Assembly: GCF_011752015.1 (NCBI RefSeq) | Contig: NZ_JAAIKA010000001.1 | Location: forward strand, 682,001 to 746,000 | Reading direction: 5' to 3' | Length of the DNA: 64,000 nucleotides | Source of the DNA: Canibacter zhoujuaniae | GTDB lineage: Bacteria > Actinomycetota > Actinomycetes > Actinomycetales > Microbacteriaceae | The notes under the pieces: generated by a model | Seen by the model: the letters and a program-made list of their open reading frames with translations, nothing else | What the model was told of the DNA's origin: nothing | The model's database searches: none | Part shown: positions 49,285-58,780 of the stretch, in pieces | Layout of the letters: every line of letters begins with the position of its first letter | Numbering within the stretch: the stretch's first letter is position 1 | Made by a program: the position numbers and the translations under genes

Positions 49285-50322
49285 ATGCGCGATACTACTA
49301 AGGCTCCTCACAATCTGCTTCGCAGCGGGGCGATTGGGGTTGCCCTCACCATTATCTGCGTTCTCATCCTGCGCTTTGCAACAGATCGTCTGCCCGCGAC
49401 AGCTGCGCCAACGGTGTTGCGCGATCTTGGCACCCTGGCAGCCGGGGTGTTCATTGAGTCACTGCCGTTTGTGATTTTGGGGGCGCTCATCGCAGTTGCG
49501 GTGCAGCTGTGGGTGCCCGCCACGATGCTGTTCAAGCTGCTCCCTAAAAACGCTGTGCTGCGCCGCGCAGCGCTTTCTATTCTCGGTGTTGTGCTCCCGG
49601 TGTGTGAGTGCGGCAACGTTCCCCTCGCGCGCGGACTCCTGCGCAAAGGTTTGTCACCCGCTGAGACCCTCACTTTCGTGCTCGCCGCACCGATTCTCAA
49701 TCCGGTCACAATCATCACCACCTATCAGGCGTTTGGGTTTGGTGATGGCATCCTCATTGCACGCATTATGGGGGGCTTTCTGATAGCCAATCTGATTGGC
49801 TGGGTTTTCTCACACCACAGTAATCAGCAGCTTATTTTAGAGCCAGACTTTGCGGTCAGCTGCGCGAGCCACGATCACGCTCATGAGCACAGCAGCGATG
49901 CCGCGAAACTACCTTGGAAGTCGCAATGGCAGCGCGCATCCGCAAGTTTTACAAGCGAGCTCCTGCTGCTCATGCCCGCCCTAGCGCTCGGTAGTCTGCT
50001 GGCGGGGGCGATCCAAACGGGAATTCCAACTGATTTTCTGGCGACTCTCGGCGCACACCCGATTTACAGTGTGCTTGCCCTGACAGTTCTCGCGTTTACC
50101 GTTTCGATCTGCTCAACCGTTGACGCTTTCTTCATGCTCGCATTCGCAAGCATCTTTTTACCTGGCGGGATCGTCGCCTTCCTGATTTTTGGGGCGATGA
50201 TCGACATTAAAATGCTGCTCCTGTTGCGCACAACGTTCACCACGAGAACTCTCGCTGCTGTCACCGCGCTCGCTCTGCTTGGGGCTCTCGCAATCGGATT
50301 TGGGGTGAATCTCTTTGTCTAA
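49285..50322 (+). CDS. PF03773-type permease with metal-binding motifs
   Basis: The 345-residue membrane protein has eight to nine hydrophobic segments in two related halves. The first half carries CECGN (Cys107, Cys109) followed by AAPILNPVTI, the second CSTVDAFF (276-283), and the cytoplasmic or extracytoplasmic loop between them is His-rich (CASHDHAHEH, 193-202). This is the pattern of PF03773 permeases, a family that includes ArsP; here the partner proteins differ. A metal or metalloid is a plausible cargo. The ORF is open upstream to 48877, but the ATG at 49285 gives the family start and avoids a long antisense overlap with parA. No Shine-Dalgarno is seen, so it may be leaderless. Confidence 0.85.
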   Translation: MRDTTKAPHNLLRSGAIGVALTIICVLILRFATDRLPATAAPTVLRDLGTLAAGVFIESLPFVILGALIAVAVQLWVPATMLFKLLPKNAVLRRAALSILGVVLPVCECGNVPLARGLLRKGLSPAETLTFVLAAPILNPVTIITTYQAFGFGDGILIARIMGGFLIANLIGWVFSHHSNQQLILEPDFAVSCASHDHAHEHSSDAAKLPWKSQWQRASASFTSELLLLMPALALGSLLAGAIQTGIPTDFLATLGAHPIYSVLALTVLAFTVSICSTVDAFFMLAFASIFLPGGIVAFLIFGAMIDIKMLLLLRTTFTTRTLAAVTALALLGALAIGFGVNLFV

Positions 50323-51073
50323 AAAATCACCCCTCCTAAAGTCTGAGCTGATCGGCTGGGCACTGGCCATCGTCGGCATCGCAACTCTTATTTATCTTGT
50401 GCTGACGGGGAAGTTGGGGATGTATGTGCATCCGCGTTACACCCTGTTTACCACCGCGATGGCGATTATCGCACTGCCGTTAATAATCAGCGCGGCAGCT
50501 CGCAGACAACGGGCGCAACAAGCGCAACCGAATCGCAGCTCTGCGCTGCAAACTGTTGGGGGATTTATCGCGTTCTTGCTCGTGGTTCCCCTGGTGCTGC
50601 TGCCCACCGCCACGCTCTCTACGGATCGTGCGCTCTCAACAAGCAACACACCTATTTCTGGCAGCAGCACACCAGCTGCACCGCCAGTCTCAGATGTCGC
50701 AGATGAAAATCGCACTGTGCTGGATTGGGCGCAGGAGCTTGCTACCGGCGCCGATGCAACGGCGCTCGCCGGGCGCAGCGCAAAGCTCTTGGGCTTCATA
50801 ACACCAGACCCTGATGTGCCGGAGGATTTTTTCCGTCTCACCCGATACAGTGTCACCTGCTGTGTTGTTGACGCGCAGGCTGTGTTCGTCACCGTCTACG
50901 CCCCCGATTGGCAGAAAGATTTTACGGCGGGTGATTGGGTTCAGCTATCCGGGTATTTTGCGAGCAGTCCGAGCGCAGAAACTGCAGCAGCTACTGTGCT
51001 TGTATTAGACACGATAACCCCCGGTCTTGAGCCCGCAAACCCGTACCTAACAACTGACGGGAGCGGTCTATGA
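50315..51073 (+). CDS. TIGR03943 family protein, permease partner
   Basis: This 252-residue protein starts at TTG 50315, overlapping the permease gene by 8 bases. It has two N-terminal membrane helices (about 12-31 and 44-62), then a third near 82-100, and a globular domain from about 130 outside the membrane. The domain contains the diagnostic RYSVTCCVVDAQAV segment with a Cys pair (182-183) and a VQLSGYF strand. Members of this family occur beside PF03773 permeases in many Gram-positives (the YcgQ-YcgR pair of Bacillus), so the two probably form one complex. The function of the pair is not known to me. Confidence 0.84.
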   Translation: MSKKSPLLKSELIGWALAIVGIATLIYLVLTGKLGMYVHPRYTLFTTAMAIIALPLIISAAARRQRAQQAQPNRSSALQTVGGFIAFLLVVPLVLLPTATLSTDRALSTSNTPISGSSTPAAPPVSDVADENRTVLDWAQELATGADATALAGRSAKLLGFITPDPDVPEDFFRLTRYSVTCCVVDAQAVFVTVYAPDWQKDFTAGDWVQLSGYFASSPSAETAAATVLVLDTITPGLEPANPYLTTDGSGL

Positions 51074-52245
51074 CGGGCGCACAACCGCAAAGACGTTTTC
51101 AACTGGTGGCAGCGCTAACTGGCTTAGTTCTCTTGCTGCTCACGGTAGCCGGTGCCGCAACCGGGGCCGTGCGCGCACCGCAGCTGCGCGATACCGGGAT
51201 CCAGCCGGAAAGAGTTGTGGAACTTGCCGGGCAGCGACTCACTCTGACGTTTAACCAGCCACTATCTGCCGCGCCCACAAACTTGGCGATTGCCTCAGAA
51301 ACGCACTCCCCAAAGTTTGATGTTAGTGCGAGCGGCGCGCAAATCACCGTCACCTTTCACGAGCCGCTATTGGCTGCACAGGAATATCGCGTCAGCGGTG
51401 ACGCGACCAGCCTTGCCACCGGGGCTTCTGGCGTGTTTTCAACAAGCTTTAAAACAGCTGCGCAGCGCCTTGTGACTCGCGTCGGAGATGGCCCAGGCAG
51501 CAGAATCGTCGCATACGAAGTGCCCGGGGGAAAGCCAAAAGAGGTGCTTACAGCAGACGGGATCTATGACTACGCAGTTGGCGGAAACTGGGTTGCGGCC
51601 GCCCGCGAGCGAGCTACCGGCGACTTCGTGCTGACAGTGAAACAGCAGGACAGCTCCGAACAAGTCGAGCTGCCGATTTTTAAGTCAGAGCGCGATCATC
51701 AAATTCAATTCAGTCCCGATGGCACCCTGCTTGGCATGAAATATGACCTGGTGTCACACGATGTGTTGGCACTGCAATCGCTCGCAAACATTAGCACCTT
51801 CGGTGGGCGGGTTGTGCAGCTTGATGAAGTGACCCAGCTAAAGGTTGCAGACTGGTATTTCGAGCAAAATAGCAACACAGCGCACGTGCTAACCCAGAGC
51901 GGTGACCACTATACGGTTGGGCTTGATGGCGTACCACAGCTGACAGACGATCCTTGGATTCCGCTGGCGGATCGCAGTAAACCGCAGTGGAACGGATCCG
52001 AGCTGCATATTGAATCTGAGCGCACTGTTGTTAACGCACAGGGTGAGATTATTTACCAGCCCGCAGCACCAAGCTCGAAAGTTTCACGTATTTGTTTGAG
52101 CCCAAACAAACAGTTTGTTGCCGTTGAGGTGGTGCCAGCAGACAGCGGTGAAGCATCCGCTACCCCGCAGCAGGCCGTTATAGCACGCAGCACTGGGGTG
52201 CTGCTTGCTACCCTGCCGGGCACCGTTGCTTCGTGGTGCGGCTAG
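51070..52245 (+). CDS. secreted or membrane-anchored Ig-like plus propeller-like protein
   Basis: This 391-residue protein has an N-terminal signal or anchor (hydrophobic residues about 11-33), an Ig-like beta domain (about 45-130) resembling the SbsA/CopC-like type, and a C-terminal region of short beta repeats (about 135-385) that look like a WD40/YncE-type propeller, with the phrases FSPDGTLLGMKYD and LSPNKQFVAVEV. The ATG overlaps the TIGR03943 stop as ATGA. Only two Cys residues are present, both near the C-terminus. The product is likely outside the membrane and may bind metal or stabilise the permease. The domain calls are by eye and moderately secure. Confidence 0.65.
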   Translation: MTGAQPQRRFQLVAALTGLVLLLLTVAGAATGAVRAPQLRDTGIQPERVVELAGQRLTLTFNQPLSAAPTNLAIASETHSPKFDVSASGAQITVTFHEPLLAAQEYRVSGDATSLATGASGVFSTSFKTAAQRLVTRVGDGPGSRIVAYEVPGGKPKEVLTADGIYDYAVGGNWVAAARERATGDFVLTVKQQDSSEQVELPIFKSERDHQIQFSPDGTLLGMKYDLVSHDVLALQSLANISTFGGRVVQLDEVTQLKVADWYFEQNSNTAHVLTQSGDHYTVGLDGVPQLTDDPWIPLADRSKPQWNGSELHIESERTVVNAQGEIIYQPAAPSSKVSRICLSPNKQFVAVEVVPADSGEASATPQQAVIARSTGVLLATLPGTVASWCG

Positions 52246-52257
52246 CTATAAACAAAA

Positions 52258-53232
52258 CTATTTGCGTGGATGCGCTAGCTGATAGTGTTCCTGCAGTGTC
52301 GCCCGGGACACATGGGTATAAATCTGGGTTGTGTTCACGCTCGCGTGACCGAGCAGCTCTTGCACTGCCCGCACATCCGCACCCCCTTCAAGAAGGTGTG
52401 TTGCAAAACTGTGCCGCAGTGAGTGCGGGGAAATTTTCTGCTTAATCCCCGCAACTTCTGCCGCTTTCTGAATCACCAGCCAAGCCGTCTGCCGACTCAC
52501 CCGCCCGCCGCGGGGACCGAGAAACAGCGCACCGCGGGCGTCGGCCTTCGCCCTGCCAGTTTCGCTCTGCGTCGCAAAAATCGGCCGTGCTCTTGTGAGG
52601 TAGGCCCCTAACGCACGGCCAGCATACGAACCAAACGGCACAAGCCGCTGCTTTCCACCCTTTCCCTGCACACGAATAAAGCCGCCGTCAGCCAAGTTTT
52701 CAAACGCCTGACCATCTGTGTTGAAAAGATCATCAACATCAAGCGCCAACGCCTCACTAACACGCATCCCGCTGGCATACAAAAGCTCAAGCAGTGCGCG
52801 ATCGCGCAGCGCAACAGGGGATGCGGCTGCGTCCTTTGCGCCATCACCGCCAACCGCTGCGAGCAAAGATTCAACTTCGCTAATGGTTAGGGCGTACGGC
52901 AGATTTTTTGCAGGCTTTGGGGAGCGCAATGCACTGGCAGCAAACTCAGTCACACACCCTTCAAGATACAAAAACCGATGCAGACCGCGCACGGTCGAAA
53001 TACGACGGGTTAGCGTTGCTTTACTTGCGCGCCGCTCCGCTGAAATTGTGGTTACAAAATCACTCAGGTGCGCCTTTGTGACCGCCTCAAGATCGTCGAT
53101 CTGCTGCGCCCGCAGCCACTCACAGTAAACTGCAAGGTCTCGCTCATAGGCCAGCTGCGTATTTTTTCTGATCCGCCGTTCAAGAGACAGATATTTAAGA
53201 TATCTGTTGGCTCCCGCTTCCGGACTAAGCAC
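52258..53232 (-). CDS. xerD: site-specific tyrosine recombinase XerD
   Basis: XerD resolves chromosome dimers at dif, together with XerC and FtsK. The tyrosine recombinase of about 324 residues has an N-terminal SAM-like domain (about 10-95) and the catalytic set Arg in [11 protein letters not shown], Lys in VQGKGGKQR, His and Arg in [12 protein letters not shown], His in [10 protein letters not shown], and Tyr in TQIYTHV. The ORF begins with TTG 53271, but GTG 53232 overlaps the pyrG stop and gives the family start [12 protein letters not shown]. Between it and parA there is now a plus-strand insertion, an unusual separation. Confidence 0.93.
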   Translation of the reverse strand: MLSPEAGANRYLKYLSLERRIRKNTQLAYERDLAVYCEWLRAQQIDDLEAVTKAHLSDFVTTISAERRASKATLTRRISTVRGLHRFLYLEGCVTEFAASALRSPKPAKNLPYALTISEVESLLAAVGGDGAKDAAASPVALRDRALLELLYASGMRVSEALALDVDDLFNTDGQAFENLADGGFIRVQGKGGKQRLVPFGSYAGRALGAYLTRARPIFATQSETGRAKADARGALFLGPRGGRVSRQTAWLVIQKAAEVAGIKQKISPHSLRHSFATHLLEGGADVRAVQELLGHASVNTTQIYTHVSRATLQEHYQLAHPRK

Positions 53233-54877
53233 CGGTCTTACGCGCAATAGCTGCGCCAGCCAAACCAGCAAACAGCGGATGCGGATCGCTCGGGCGGCTC
53301 TTTAGCTCAGGATGCGCCTGGGTTGAAATATAGAATGGGTGCACCTCGCGTGGCAGTTCAACAAACTCAACCAGCTGACCGTCTGGGCTGGTGCCTGAGA
53401 AAATAAGACCGGCATTCGCAATCTGCTCACGGTATTTGTTGTTTACCTCGTAGCGGTGCCGGTGCCGCTCCATAGCGCTGTCTGCGCCATACAGTTCTGC
53501 TGCGAGCGATCCTTCAGTAAACTTTGCTTCGTACTGTCCGAGCCGCATGGTGCCACCGAGATCACCACCGTCGATGTGCGCCAGTTGCTCCTCCATTGTT
53601 GCAATAACCGGCACTGGCGTCTCGGGATCAAACTCAGTGGAGCTTGCGCCTTTAAGCCCGGCGATATTGCGCGCGTATTCCATCACCATTGCCTGCAGCC
53701 CCAGGCAGAGACCGAGGGTCGGGATTTTATTTTCGCGCGCGTAGCGCAACGCACTAATTTTGCCGTCAACACCGCGCACTCCAAAACCACCGGGGACACA
53801 GATTGCATCGACGTCGCTGAGCTGCTCTGCAGCGCCGGCTTGAGTCTCGCAATCGGCTGACACAATCCACTTAATGTTGACTTTTGAACCGTGCGCAAAA
53901 CCACCGGCGCGCAATGCTTCAGTAACTGAGAGGTAGGCGTCTGGCAGGTCGATGTATTTACCGATCAGACCGATGGTGACCTCATGCTTCGGGCTCTCTA
54001 CCGCATCAAGCACCGGCTGCCACCGGGTCCAGTCCACTTCCCGAGCTTTGTCTTGCAGCTGCAGATGCTGCACAATTGTCTCGTCAAGACCTTGGGAGTG
54101 CAAAAGGCTTGGTAGATTGTAGATGCTTGGCACATCTATCGCGTTAACAACCGCTTTTTCGTCAACGTCACACATGAGTGCAATCTTGGCAAGGTTGTCG
54201 GGTGTGACCGGCCGATCACTGCGCAGCACGAGCGCATCCGGCTGAATACCTATTGAACGCAAAGCCGCTACAGAGTGCTGGGTGGGTTTGGTCTTCTGCT
54301 CACCCGAGGCCCCCATGAACGGCACCAGTGAGACGTGCACAAAGATCACGTTGTTTCGGCCTAGCTCATGTCGCACCTGACGAGCGCTCTCGAGGAAGGG
54401 CTGCGACTCAATATCACCAACAGTGCCGCCAACTTCTGTAATAATCACGTCTGGTTGCGGGTCTTCTTCCGCCTGCAGACGCATACGACGCTTAATTTCG
54501 TTGGTAATGTGCGGGATCACCTGCACCGTCTGCCCAAGATAGTCACCGCGGCGTTCGGCGGCTATTACCTCTGAATAGACTTGGCCGGTTGTGACGTTAG
54601 CAGCACCTGATAGATTGTGTCCGAGAAATCTCTCATAGTGGCCAATATCGAGATCGGTTTCAGCGCCGTCGTCGGTCACAAAAACCTCACCGTGCTGAAA
54701 CGGGTTCATTGTGCCAGGGTCGACATTCAGATACGGGTCAAGCTTTTGCATCGCAACGCGCAGACCGCGTGCCGTCAGAAGATTACCGAGGCTCGCCGCC
54801 GTCAAACCTTTGCCAAGCGATGACACAACACCGCCGGTAACGAAAATTTGCTTTGTGATTTTAGCTGTATTACCCAC
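53225..54877 (-). CDS. pyrG: CTP synthase
   Basis: PyrG makes CTP from UTP, glutamine and ATP. The 550-residue protein has the amidoligase domain with [16 protein letters not shown] at residue 15 and [16 protein letters not shown], a linker, and a C-terminal class I amidotransferase domain with the oxyanion loop PGGFGVRG, nucleophile Cys in [10 protein letters not shown], and His/Glu in QAHPEL. The GTG start at 54877 is followed directly by the expected KQIFVTGG strand. It is encoded immediately before xerD with an 8-base overlap. Confidence 0.98.
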   Translation of the reverse strand: MGNTAKITKQIFVTGGVVSSLGKGLTAASLGNLLTARGLRVAMQKLDPYLNVDPGTMNPFQHGEVFVTDDGAETDLDIGHYERFLGHNLSGAANVTTGQVYSEVIAAERRGDYLGQTVQVIPHITNEIKRRMRLQAEEDPQPDVIITEVGGTVGDIESQPFLESARQVRHELGRNNVIFVHVSLVPFMGASGEQKTKPTQHSVAALRSIGIQPDALVLRSDRPVTPDNLAKIALMCDVDEKAVVNAIDVPSIYNLPSLLHSQGLDETIVQHLQLQDKAREVDWTRWQPVLDAVESPKHEVTIGLIGKYIDLPDAYLSVTEALRAGGFAHGSKVNIKWIVSADCETQAGAAEQLSDVDAICVPGGFGVRGVDGKISALRYARENKIPTLGLCLGLQAMVMEYARNIAGLKGASSTEFDPETPVPVIATMEEQLAHIDGGDLGGTMRLGQYEAKFTEGSLAAELYGADSAMERHRHRYEVNNKYREQIANAGLIFSGTSPDGQLVEFVELPREVHPFYISTQAHPELKSRPSDPHPLFAGLAGAAIARKTGA

Positions 54878-54908
54878 GGACTTCTATCCTATCAGTAGTG
54901 ACTGAGTT

Positions 54909-56159
54909 TTATCTTTCGTCCTGACGCGGCACCCACACCTGCTTCACGATCATCAGCAGCGCAGCGGTCACAGGGATCGCAGTTAGCGCACCCAACAACC
55001 CCAGGAGCGTACCACCGGTCAGCGCGCCGATCACAACAAACGCCCCGGGCACCGACACAACACGACGCATCACGATCGGAGTCAAAACGTATGCCTCAAG
55101 CTGCATGTAGATCAGGTAGTAGATAAGCGCTATCAGCGCGGTGCCCGGAGAGTTGAACAGGGCGATAAGGGTTACGACAGCGGTTGCAGAGATCGCACCA
55201 ATCAACGGAATTAGCGCCAGCATAAAAACCACCACGGCGACAACCGCAGCATATGGCACCCCAATAATGCTCATCATAATGAAGCCCAGTGTCGCGTTTG
55301 TTGTCGCAATAATTACCTGCCCGCTAATAAACCCGCCGACAGATTCTGTCACCTGTTCGGTGATATCGATGACGCGGGCCCGCTTGCTGCGCGGGCTCAC
55401 AAGGTAAAAACCGCGCTTCATTGCTGGCAGAGATGCCAGGAAGTAGAGGCTCAAGATGAGCACAATTATCGTCGCGGTGACACCGTTTGCGATCCCAATT
55501 CCAGCCTGCCAGACTCCACCGGCCACGGTTGTGAGGTTGTCTGGGTTTGAAACGAACTCCCTGGAAATACGAATTATCTCATCGAAATCAGCGTATTCAC
55601 CAAACCGCTGTTGCACATCGTGGAACCAACTCTGGCGCGGCAGCGAGCTCAAATACCCCGGTGCCAGCTGCACAACCTGTGTCACCTGCTCGATAATCGC
55701 CGGCAGGATAATGCTAATCACGCCTGCGATAAGCCCGAGGAACACAACAAAAACCGTGGCGATTGCCAGTGGTCGTTTAAATTTCCAAGATTCAAGCTTG
55801 CGCACCACCGGATCCAGCCCGAGCGCAATAAACAGAGCACCGGCGATATACACAAGCACTGTGCTCGCCGACTGGAGTGCCGCGATTAACCCTAAAGCGG
55901 TGAGCACGCCAAGCGCGGTCACAAAACCCAGTTGAAAGGGTGCACGAATAAAGAACTGTTTTGGACGTTCAGCATTCGGGTTGGCGGCCTCACGCTCCGC
56001 ATCTTCTGCCGCCTGGCGCGCATCCAGATAAAGCTCGGTGGTCTTCTCGTCGAGCTTTTCGATATCAACCCGCTTAATCTCGGGGTGTTCCTCTTTAACT
56101 GGTAAGATTTGCTGCAGCTTCACCTGCTGCGGCATTTTAAAACGGACCGGAAGTTTCAT
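54909..56159 (-). CDS. AI-2E family transporter
   Basis: This 416-residue membrane protein of the AI-2E exporter superfamily (PF01594) has about eight helices, with the first pair near 75-115 and the Gly/Pro-rich PLIGAISATAVVTL segment near 340. The first 75 residues form a polar cytoplasmic arm rich in Lys and Glu. Members include Na+/H+ antiporters and exporters of varied molecules, so the name does not establish quorum-signal export. It stands between pyrG and recN, where M. tuberculosis has a SteA-like gene and mctB. Confidence 0.88.
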   Translation of the reverse strand: MKLPVRFKMPQQVKLQQILPVKEEHPEIKRVDIEKLDEKTTELYLDARQAAEDAEREAANPNAERPKQFFIRAPFQLGFVTALGVLTALGLIAALQSASTVLVYIAGALFIALGLDPVVRKLESWKFKRPLAIATVFVVFLGLIAGVISIILPAIIEQVTQVVQLAPGYLSSLPRQSWFHDVQQRFGEYADFDEIIRISREFVSNPDNLTTVAGGVWQAGIGIANGVTATIIVLILSLYFLASLPAMKRGFYLVSPRSKRARVIDITEQVTESVGGFISGQVIIATTNATLGFIMMSIIGVPYAAVVAVVVFMLALIPLIGAISATAVVTLIALFNSPGTALIALIYYLIYMQLEAYVLTPIVMRRVVSVPGAFVVIGALTGGTLLGLLGALTAIPVTAALLMIVKQVWVPRQDER

Positions 56160-56181
56160 AGTTTAACAATAGCGGCGCGCA

Positions 56182-57876
56182 CTATAAGTTACTAACGCCC
56201 ATATCAAGAAGCTCTCGCGCATGCTCCCGAGCCGAGTCTGAATCGGTAAGGCCGGAGAGCAGACGCGCTATTTCTTTTTCGCGCTCTTCTCCCACAAGCT
56301 GCTGACAGCTGCTTTCGGTGTATCCGCCGGCGCTGTCCTTGAGCACCCGCAGGTGATTATCGGCAAATGCCGCAACCTGCGGTAGATGTGTCACTACTAT
56401 AACCTGCGCGGTTTGGGACAGTTTTTTCAAACGTCGCCCCACCTCAATCGCTGCCGCCCCACCAATGCCGGCGTCAATTTCATCAAACACGAATGTTGGA
56501 ACAGGATCGGTGCCCGCTAGCACCACCTCGATTGCGAGCATTATGCGTGACAGCTCACCACCGGATGCGGCGCGGGCAAGCGGCGCGGGTGTCGCGCCCT
56601 GATGAGAACGCAGCAGAAAAAGCACTTCGTCTGCGCCGTGCGAGCCTGCTTCACGCGGCGCTACAGAAATCTCCAGCGCTGCCTCAGGCAGAGCAAGATG
56701 CTTTAATTCCGCTGTTACAAGTTGCGACAGACGGGCAGCTGCCGTGCTGCGCAGTTCGCTTAGTTCGGTGGCAGCAGCTGCGTGATCTTCCCTAGCGGTG
56801 TTAAGTTCGCTCTCTAAAATAGCAAGTCGGTCGTCGTCTTGATCCAGCAGCAGCAGCCGGTCGTTCGCTGCTGCAAAATAGGCGAGCACATCGCTTAATT
56901 CCGGGCCGTAATTGCGCTCTAACTGCTTCAAATCAGCCAGTCGCTGCTGGGCGGCCGCAAGCTCTGCTGGCCCACCTGCTTCAAGATCTGCGCCGTACGC
57001 AAAAAGATCCCGCGCCACGCTCTGCGTCTGCGCCAGCACGCTTTCCAGCTCGTTGAGACTGTCTGCAAGCGTGCTGTCGATGTGCGCCCCCTCACGCACC
57101 TGCTCGATAGCGATAGAGAGAATTGAGAGCGCATCAACACTGTCAGCGCCAGAGTCATCACCGGAGAGCGCATTAGCCGCGCCAGCTACCGCCGCGCGCA
57201 GTTGTTCTGCGTGCGCTAGTTTCTCTACCAGAGCGGTTACTTCAGCAGTCTCATTTTCTTGCGGATCGACTGCGCTTATCTCGTTGATTTCAGCCCGCAA
57301 CTGCTCTGCTTCACGACACCTCGCAGCACGGTTTTCGGCAATCTCACTAACCTCTTGCTGGAGCGCAGACAGACGCTCATATGCGGAAATGTATTTGGTC
57401 AGCGCCTCACCAATCGCAGATCCGCCGAATCTATCTAAGGTCTCACGCTGTTCTGTTTGTGAGCGCAGACGAAGCTGATCAGACTGCCCGTGCAGACAAA
57501 ATAGGTGCTGTGCGAGTTGTGACAGCACACTGGCCGGCGCGCGCACACCGCCAACTGTTGCACGGCTTGCGCCCTCAGCCCGCACGGTTCTGCTTAAAAG
57601 CAGCTCACCCTCTTCAATCTCGCCGCCTGCTTCGTCGACCAGCGCCGCGACGGCGGGAATGTTGAGACGCCCGATGACACCGCCGATCCGCGCCTGCGCA
57701 GCGCCACTGCGCACGAGCGAGCTATCGCTGCGCGCCCCCATTAAGAGACTGAGCGCAGTAACAACCATCGTTTTACCTGCGCCAGTCTCACCGGTAATAG
57801 TCGTAAACCCCGGGCCGAGCGGCAGCGTTGTTTGCGCGATAACACCAAGATCTTTAATTTCAAGCTCTTCGATCAT
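56182..57876 (-). CDS. recN: DNA repair protein RecN
   Basis: RecN is an SMC-like ATPase of double-strand break repair. The protein of about 564 residues has the N-terminal half-site with Walker A GETGAGKTMVV near residue 33, a long coiled coil (about 150-400, Glu/Ala/Leu-rich), the signature ASGGELSRIMLA and Walker B FVFDEIDAGIGG. A longer ORF from 57894 exists; ATG 57876 overlaps the nadK stop as ATGA, with GAGG upstream, and is preferred. The nadK - recN coupling is common in bacteria. Confidence 0.97.
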   Translation of the reverse strand: MIEELEIKDLGVIAQTTLPLGPGFTTITGETGAGKTMVVTALSLLMGARSDSSLVRSGAAQARIGGVIGRLNIPAVAALVDEAGGEIEEGELLLSRTVRAEGASRATVGGVRAPASVLSQLAQHLFCLHGQSDQLRLRSQTEQRETLDRFGGSAIGEALTKYISAYERLSALQQEVSEIAENRAARCREAEQLRAEINEISAVDPQENETAEVTALVEKLAHAEQLRAAVAGAANALSGDDSGADSVDALSILSIAIEQVREGAHIDSTLADSLNELESVLAQTQSVARDLFAYGADLEAGGPAELAAAQQRLADLKQLERNYGPELSDVLAYFAAANDRLLLLDQDDDRLAILESELNTAREDHAAAATELSELRSTAAARLSQLVTAELKHLALPEAALEISVAPREAGSHGADEVLFLLRSHQGATPAPLARAASGGELSRIMLAIEVVLAGTDPVPTFVFDEIDAGIGGAAAIEVGRRLKKLSQTAQVIVVTHLPQVAAFADNHLRVLKDSAGGYTESSCQQLVGEEREKEIARLLSGLTDSDSAREHARELLDMGVSNL

Positions 57877-58778
57877 GCTGCCGCACCTCGCCACCCTTCG
57901 ACCGGGAGTTTAAATTTATTGACCAGGCGATCAGTAAAGACGCCCGTGTCCAGCCGTGCAAGTCTTAACGGTTCGCTGCTGCGTTTAATTACCGCCCGCT
58001 GCCCGGGCGCAAGCGCAATGCGGCGCCGGCCATCACACCACAGCGCAGCACTGTCTTTGTTGCGTCGCTGATAACGAATCTCCACTACCTGATTTGGGCC
58101 CAGCACCAGTGGGCGATTAAAGAGCGCGTGCGCGGCGAGCGGCACAACCAGCATCGCATCAACCTCAGGCCACATCACCGGCCCACCTGCCGAGAAGCCG
58201 TAGGCGGTAGACCCGGTTGCTGTAGCAACCACAACACCATCACACCCAAATGCGGTGAGCGGGCGGGAGTCAACTCCGACGGCAACCTCTATCATGCGCG
58301 AGGTTTTTTCAACCGTTGCTTCGTTTACCGCAAATGTTTTATGCACAGTGTCGTCACCATCGTGCACTGCCACGTCCAGGGTTGCGCGCTCTTCAACCGT
58401 GTATTCACGGGCGAGCACACGGCGCACGGTTTCAGCAAGATTGTGGTGTTCCATCTCTGCCAGAAATCCGACATGGCCAAGATTCACACCAACAATCGGC
58501 ACTTGCGATCCGCGCACAGTTTCTGCCGCTCGCAAAATAGTTCCGTCACCGCCGAGCACAATAGCCGCTTCAATATCGGCTAACTCTACCTCGGTGTGCA
58601 GTTTCCGAATTTGCGTTGTTTCCACATGGTTTGCAAAATCAGCAATATCTGATGCAAGCATCACCGGCACAACACCGTGTGCGTGCAGCTGCGCCAGAGT
58701 TTCTCTGGTTGCGCTGATGGCCTCCGGGCGGGCAGTGTGGGAGGTTACAAGCATTTTGCGATTGTTATCGGGCGACAC
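57873..58778 (-). CDS. nadK: NAD kinase
   Basis: NadK phosphorylates NAD+ to NADP+. The protein of about 301 residues has the ATP/NAD-binding GGDGTILRAAE, the NEATVEK segment and the TGSTAYGFSAGGPV region, all family signatures. The ORF extends upstream to 58859, overlapping tlyA, but GTG 58778 has GAGGAG eight bases before it and starts just after the tlyA stop, giving the normal N-terminus. Coupled to recN by ATGA overlap. Confidence 0.96.
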   Translation of the reverse strand: MSPDNNRKMLVTSHTARPEAISATRETLAQLHAHGVVPVMLASDIADFANHVETTQIRKLHTEVELADIEAAIVLGGDGTILRAAETVRGSQVPIVGVNLGHVGFLAEMEHHNLAETVRRVLAREYTVEERATLDVAVHDGDDTVHKTFAVNEATVEKTSRMIEVAVGVDSRPLTAFGCDGVVVATATGSTAYGFSAGGPVMWPEVDAMLVVPLAAHALFNRPLVLGPNQVVEIRYQRRNKDSAALWCDGRRRIALAPGQRAVIKRSSEPLRLARLDTGVFTDRLVNKFKLPVEGWRGAAA

Positions 58779-58780
58779 AG

